Positions 60,840 through 64,000 of a stretch of 64,000 bases of DNA are shown here, piece after piece; position 1 is the stretch's first letter, and every line of letters starts with the position of its first letter. The stretch spans positions 463,647-527,646 of the forward strand of contig NZ_FNBE01000001.1 of NCBI RefSeq assembly GCF_900102195.1, in the 5' to 3' direction. A model generated the notes under the pieces. The model saw nothing but the letters and a program-made list of their open reading frames with translations, was not told the DNA's origin and did no database searches. The stretch is from Pseudonocardia oroxyli. Its GTDB lineage: Bacteria > Actinomycetota > Actinomycetes > Mycobacteriales > Pseudonocardiaceae. Position numbers and translations under genes: made by a program.

Positions 60840-61730
60840 ATGACCGCATCGACCACGACCACCGGTGCCGAGGAGCTCGGCGCCCCGCCCGGGCGGCTCG
60901 TCCCCGCAGGCGACCACCAGCTGTTCGTCTCCGAGGTCGGCGAGGGCGGGCGCCCCACCGTCTTCCTGCACGGCGGCGGCCCCGGCTGCACCTCCTGGAC
61001 CGACTTCGGGGTGGCGATCCCCTACTTCGACGACCGCCGGTGCGTGCTGGTGGACATGCTCAACTACGGCTACTCGAGCGCCGTGGAGTACCCGCCCGCG
61101 AAGTGGGCGTTCCACGCGAAGCACGTGGCCGCCGCGCTGGAGAACCTCGGGATCGAGAACGCGGACTTCGTCTGCAACTCCCAGGGCGGCTCGGTGGCCC
61201 TGGTGCTGGCGGCCGAGTACTCCCACCTGGTGCGCAAGGTGGTGCTCAGCGGCAGCGAGCCGATGCACCGCGGACGCGGCGGGCGCACCCCGGAGCTCGC
61301 CGCCCTGACCGCGCAGCTGGTCGCGGGCTTCACCACCGGGGAGGGCCCGACCCGGGAGAAGATCCGCGAGATCATGGTGAAGCTCGAGTACTGGGACCCG
61401 GCCGCGGTGAACGAGACGACGCTGGACCTGCGCTGGCACTACCTGCAGCAGCCCGGCCCGGCCTCGACCTGGGGCCGTGGCATCCACGCGGGCGACCCCG
61501 AGGACCTGGAGCCGCTGCTCGCCGAGGTCAAGCGCCGCGTCCTGGTGCTGTGGGGCCGGTACGACGTCTTCGCCACCCCGGCCTACGCGCTGTCCATCGC
61601 CGACGCCGTCCCCTACGGCGACGTGTTCCTCATGGACCAGGGCGGCCACCACATGGAGGAGGAGCGCCCGCAGGACTTCGCCGCCATCGTGAAGACCTGG
61701 CTCGACCTCCCGGCCGACACGAACCAGTAG
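60840..61730 (+). CDS. Alpha/beta hydrolase, meta-cleavage-product hydrolase type (paralog)
   Basis: 296 residues from ATG 60840 (GAGGAG upstream). LHGGGPGCTSWTDFG near 42-56, nucleophile CNSQGG near 117 (Cys replaces the usual Gly before Asn), Asp in VLWGRYDVFATP and His in DQGGHHMEEERP. The shared blocks IPYF/VPYF and D-x-LNYGYSS/VNYGGSG with the preceding gene indicate a tandem duplication. Likely acts on a related ring-cleavage product; no dioxygenase is adjacent. Confidence 0.83.
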   Translation: MTASTTTTGAEELGAPPGRLVPAGDHQLFVSEVGEGGRPTVFLHGGGPGCTSWTDFGVAIPYFDDRRCVLVDMLNYGYSSAVEYPPAKWAFHAKHVAAALENLGIENADFVCNSQGGSVALVLAAEYSHLVRKVVLSGSEPMHRGRGGRTPELAALTAQLVAGFTTGEGPTREKIREIMVKLEYWDPAAVNETTLDLRWHYLQQPGPASTWGRGIHAGDPEDLEPLLAEVKRRVLVLWGRYDVFATPAYALSIADAVPYGDVFLMDQGGHHMEEERPQDFAAIVKTWLDLPADTNQ

Positions 61731-61771
61731 CCGCACCGCCGGCCGGACCACCGCGACGACCCCGGCGCCCT

Positions 61772-61794
61772 CCGGCACCGCTCCCCGGTGCCGG
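61772..61794. terminator. Hairpin between convergent genes
   Basis: CCGGCACC pairs with GGTGCCGG around a 7-nt loop. It lies in the 79-bp gap between the second hydrolase and the DUF222 gene and could serve both. Confidence 0.6.
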
Positions 61795-61809
61795 CGGGCC
61801 GCTCTCGGT

Positions 61810-62982
61810 CTAGGACCGCAGGGTGTAGCGGCGGCCGGTGGGGGTCGTGGTGGTGCGGTCGGTGAGGTGCCAGCCGGGTTGTTCCCGCAGCTGGTTGTGG
61901 AAGGCGCAGGTACCCCGGCCGTTCCCCAGGCTCGTCGGGCCACCCTCCGACCAGCGTCTGCGATGGTCGAGGTGTTCGATCGGGGCGTCGCAACCGAGTT
62001 CGGTGCACCGGCCACGGTCCCGGGCGCGGATCCAGTCGGCCAGCACCCCGCCGAAGGCGCGACGGCGGGAGTCGCCGCCGATGACGATGCCGTCCCGGGT
62101 GACCAGTCGCCGCCACCCCACACAGGTGGCCTCGTCCAACAGAGCGGTGGGCCCGAACCCGGGGATCTCCGCCGGCAGCGGCGAGTCGGAGTCCAGCAGG
62201 GACTCCACGGGCACGAGGACCTGGATCTCCACCTGAGCCGGGGTCATGGCGGCCTGCCCGCTCAGCCGTTCGACGAGGGTGTCGGCCATGATCTGACCGC
62301 GGGTGCGGGTGACCGGCTCCGGGGATACCCAGTGTTCGGTGACTGCTTTGCGCAGCGCGGCGTAGCAGGTGATGGCCTGTTCCATCGGCAGCAGCGCCCG
62401 GATCACCGCCATGCCGTCTTCGGCGGGAGAGATCGTGACGTGCCGGTCCCGGCGGGCGGCGCGAGCACGCTCGGCGAACTTCTCCGGCGCCACCGCCGCG
62501 CTCACCGAGCGAGCGAGGTCCGCGACCTTGCGCACCCCGAGCAGCGGCAGATCATGGGCGGCGAGCCGGCGGTCCAGCTCGGCGCGCTGGGTGGGGTCCA
62601 AATGTCTGGCAGCGGCCACGATCGCGGCGACCCGCCGCTCGTCCAGCTCTCCCGCGGCGAACGCTTCCCGGACGTTGTCCAGCCCGGCGTGCAGGTCCCG
62701 GGCGAGGCGCAGCTGGGTGCGGGCCCGGGTCGGGGAGATCCGCAGAGCGAGCCCGAGCTGCCCCACGATGCTCGCCTCGACCCGTTCGGGATCGGCGAGT
62801 GCTTCCTGCAGACGGGCTTCGACCTCCCGCTGCGCCGCGGCCCGGACCTCCTCGGCGATCTCGGCGTCGATCCGGTTCCGCAGCGCGACCAGCCGCTCGA
62901 TCCGAGCGAACCCCGCCGCCCGCTCCTCCCGCGACGGCACGGTGCCTGTCGCTGCGGGAGGGTCCGCGAGGGCCGTGGTCAT
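61810..62982 (-). CDS. DUF222 / HNH endonuclease (13E12 repeat family)
   Basis: 390 residues from ATG 62982; an ATG 21 bases further up is rejected because TATGAT lies exactly 6 nt before 62982. The N-terminal two thirds is DUF222 (RNRIDAEIAEEVRAAAQREV, GELDERRVAAIVAAARHL). The HNH domain is C-terminal: DRGRCTELGCDAP, LDHRRRWSEGGPTSLGN, CAFHNQL, with metal-binding Cys and His residues in place. Function unproven in this family; homologs in mycobacteria are LexA-regulated, and a LexA box is present upstream here. Confidence 0.92.
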   Translation of the reverse strand: MTTALADPPAATGTVPSREERAAGFARIERLVALRNRIDAEIAEEVRAAAQREVEARLQEALADPERVEASIVGQLGLALRISPTRARTQLRLARDLHAGLDNVREAFAAGELDERRVAAIVAAARHLDPTQRAELDRRLAAHDLPLLGVRKVADLARSVSAAVAPEKFAERARAARRDRHVTISPAEDGMAVIRALLPMEQAITCYAALRKAVTEHWVSPEPVTRTRGQIMADTLVERLSGQAAMTPAQVEIQVLVPVESLLDSDSPLPAEIPGFGPTALLDEATCVGWRRLVTRDGIVIGGDSRRRAFGGVLADWIRARDRGRCTELGCDAPIEHLDHRRRWSEGGPTSLGNGRGTCAFHNQLREQPGWHLTDRTTTTPTGRRYTLRS

Positions 62983-62988
62983 GCAGCT

Positions 62989-62994
62989 ATCATA
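62989..62994 (-). promoter_or_regulatory. -10 box TATGAT of the DUF222 gene (leaderless)
   Basis: On the minus strand TATGAT is followed by AGCTGC and the ATG at 62982. It is part of an 11-bp palindrome GCTATCATAGC (62986-62996). Confidence 0.6.
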
Positions 62995-63013
62995 GCAGCT
63001 CATCGCCCATAAA

Positions 63014-63029
63014 TCGAACAGATATTCGA
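63014..63029 (-). promoter_or_regulatory. LexA (SOS) box
   Basis: TCGAACAGATATTCGA matches the actinobacterial SOS box TCGAAC-N4-GTTCGA with one mismatch. It covers the -35 position of the DUF222 promoter, where LexA would block transcription. Confidence 0.75.
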
Positions 63030-63065
63030 CCCATGCAGATCAGACCCACCGACGGTGGGTGCCAT

Positions 63066-64000
63066 GTCTCAGGACATAGGTGACGAGTCTGCATCAGGAC
63101 ATCGGTGACACTGTGGGTGTTCTTGGTGGTGACACTTCGGCCGCGAGGCTGCGGCGGTGCCCGCCCAGGAACCCATCGATCCCCAAGTCCGCCTTGCGAT
63201 CTCGCAGTGGTCTGATGACGCGCCGCGCGGGGCGGTGTCGACGTTCGGCATCGAGCACGGCATCTCGCGCAAGTCGTTCTACGCGTTGCGCAAGCGTGCC
63301 CGCGTCGAGGGGCCAGCGGCCGTGCTGGAGCCCCGGTCGCGGCGGCCGCGGTCGAGTCCGTCGACGCTGACCGAGCAGATCAAAGCCCAGGCGGTCGCGG
63401 TGCGGGCCGCGCTCGAGGCGTCCGGGCTCGACCACGGCCCGATCAGCGTGCACGACAAGATGGCCGCGATGGGCCTGGCCTCGGTGCCCTCGACGGCGTC
63501 GTTGGCGCGGATCTTCCGCGAGACCGGGGTCGCCCGCCGCGAGCCCCGTAAGAAGCCCCGCTCGGCGTGGCGGCGGTTCGTCTACCCGGCACCGAACGCT
63601 TGCTGGCAGCTCGACGCCACCGAGTACGTCCTCACCGGTGGCCGCAGGTGCGTGATCTTCCAGCTCATCGACGACCACTCTCGCTATGCGGTCGCCTCCC
63701 ACGCTGCGCGCGGCGAGACCGCCCACGACACGATCACCGTCTTCGACGAGGCAGTCGCCGCCCACGGCGTCCCGCAACGACTGCTCTCAGACAACGGGGC
63801 CGCGCTCAACCCGACGCGACGCGGTCTGGTCGGACAGCTCGTGGCACACGTCGCCGGGCTGGGCACAGAGGCGATCACCGGCAAGCCCCACAAGCCGACT
63901 ACCCAGGGCAAGAACGAACGCTTCCACCAGACCCTGTTCCGCTACCTCGACAAACAACCCCTGGCCCACACACTCGCGCAGCTCCAGGCCCAGATCGACG
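63066..64000 (+). mobile_element. IS481-family insertion sequence, left part
   Basis: The left end begins near TGTCTCAGGACATAGGTGAC. Two direct copies of TCAGGACATmGGTGAC (63069-63084 and 63094-63109, 25 bp apart) lie inside it, probably transposase-binding sites. The transposase gene follows and is cut by the window end, so the right end and target duplication cannot be seen. Confidence 0.75.
63157..64000 (+). CDS. IS481-family transposase (3' end beyond window)
   Basis: 281 codons visible from GTG 63157. An N-terminal HTH (STFGIEHGISRKSFYALRKR) is followed by the DDE integrase core: first Asp in WQLDATEYVL, second Asp in LLSDNGAALNPTRRG and the Glu in TTQGKNERFHQTL. These motifs are specific to the IS481/ISL3-like rve group. 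The visible frame is intact. The start is the first GTG giving the full HTH; an upstream start cannot be excluded. Confidence 0.9.
   Translation, partial: MPAQEPIDPQVRLAISQWSDDAPRGAVSTFGIEHGISRKSFYALRKRARVEGPAAVLEPRSRRPRSSPSTLTEQIKAQAVAVRAALEASGLDHGPISVHDKMAAMGLASVPSTASLARIFRETGVARREPRKKPRSAWRRFVYPAPNACWQLDATEYVLTGGRRCVIFQLIDDHSRYAVASHAARGETAHDTITVFDEAVAAHGVPQRLLSDNGAALNPTRRGLVGQLVAHVAGLGTEAITGKPHKPTTQGKNERFHQTLFRYLDKQPLAHTLAQLQAQID

Noticed and set aside
62983..63003. Upstream ATG at 63003 for the DUF222 gene
   Set aside because: It would place the TATGAT -10 box inside the coding region; 62982 fits the leaderless geometry seen elsewhere.

Overview
The window is very GC-rich DNA with G or C at almost every third codon position. 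It has the actinobacterial cytochrome bcc-aa3 gene order (trpD / ctaE-qcrCAB), an IclR-regulated beta-ketoadipate cluster, a 13E12-type DUF222 HNH gene with a LexA box, a SAM riboswitch followed by an actinobacterial sulfur-type leader peptide, and many start codons 6-7 nt downstream of a -10 hexamer. Together these suggest a metabolically versatile soil actinomycete of the Pseudonocardiales type; the genus is inference.

Layout. 1-770: the N-terminal part of a secreted GH16 glycoside hydrolase. 1.2-7.2 kb: trpD, a receiver-like protein and ctaE-qcrC-qcrA-qcrB. 7.2-11.3 kb: a leucine/valine-rich leader peptide before an ACT-fold protein, FprA-type ferredoxin reductase, a hotdog thioesterase, a GlxA-type AraC regulator and a small membrane protein. 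11.3-15.3 kb: beta-ketoadipate genes (IclR regulator, pcaB, a HAD phosphatase, pcaIJ). 15.3-18 kb: a TetR-controlled efflux pump and FMN reductase. 18-29.3 kb: an uncharacterised catabolic locus with hydrolase, VOC protein, TetR, maleate-isomerase-like enzyme, acyl-AMP ligase, CoA-ester-type flavin monooxygenase and, divergently, hydantoinase/carboxylase-type HyuA and HyuB. 30.4-38.4 kb: an oligopeptide-type ABC transporter operon flanked by two luciferase-like monooxygenases (one frameshifted) behind the riboswitch and leader peptide. 38.5-43.7 kb: DJ-1/PfpI protein, DUF3072, an encapsulin-tagged DyP peroxidase, quinone reductase, TetR and a cobalt-type nitrile hydratase with its accessory protein. 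43.7-49.8 kb: aldo/keto reductase with divergent TetR, transhydrogenase pntAB and an FAH-family protein. 49.8-56.9 kb: phenylacetate degradation, with paaABCDE divergent from paaZ-paaK. 57-61.7 kb: a mycothiol-enzyme-like protein, a DUF5997 / LysR-effector-domain pair, an aldo/keto reductase and two tandem alpha/beta hydrolases. 61.8-64 kb: the DUF222 HNH endonuclease and the left part of an IS481-family element cut by the window edge.

Most genes sit in tight operons with 4-base ATGA or GTGA stop/start overlaps. The recurring theme is catabolism of aromatic acids and small organics (protocatechuate, phenylacetate, nitriles, probably organosulfur compounds), each module with its own local regulator and palindromic operators.

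Three things stand out beyond the genes. First, six copies of one 42-bp palindrome lie just downstream of minus-strand genes, one with a compensatory base-pair change, and several supply the stop codon of the neighbouring gene. Second, about eighteen transcription units appear leaderless, with a -10 hexamer 6-7 nt before the start codon, including a mirrored divergent pair. Third, a class I SAM riboswitch runs directly into a cysteine-type leader ORF ahead of the transporter/monooxygenase operon.
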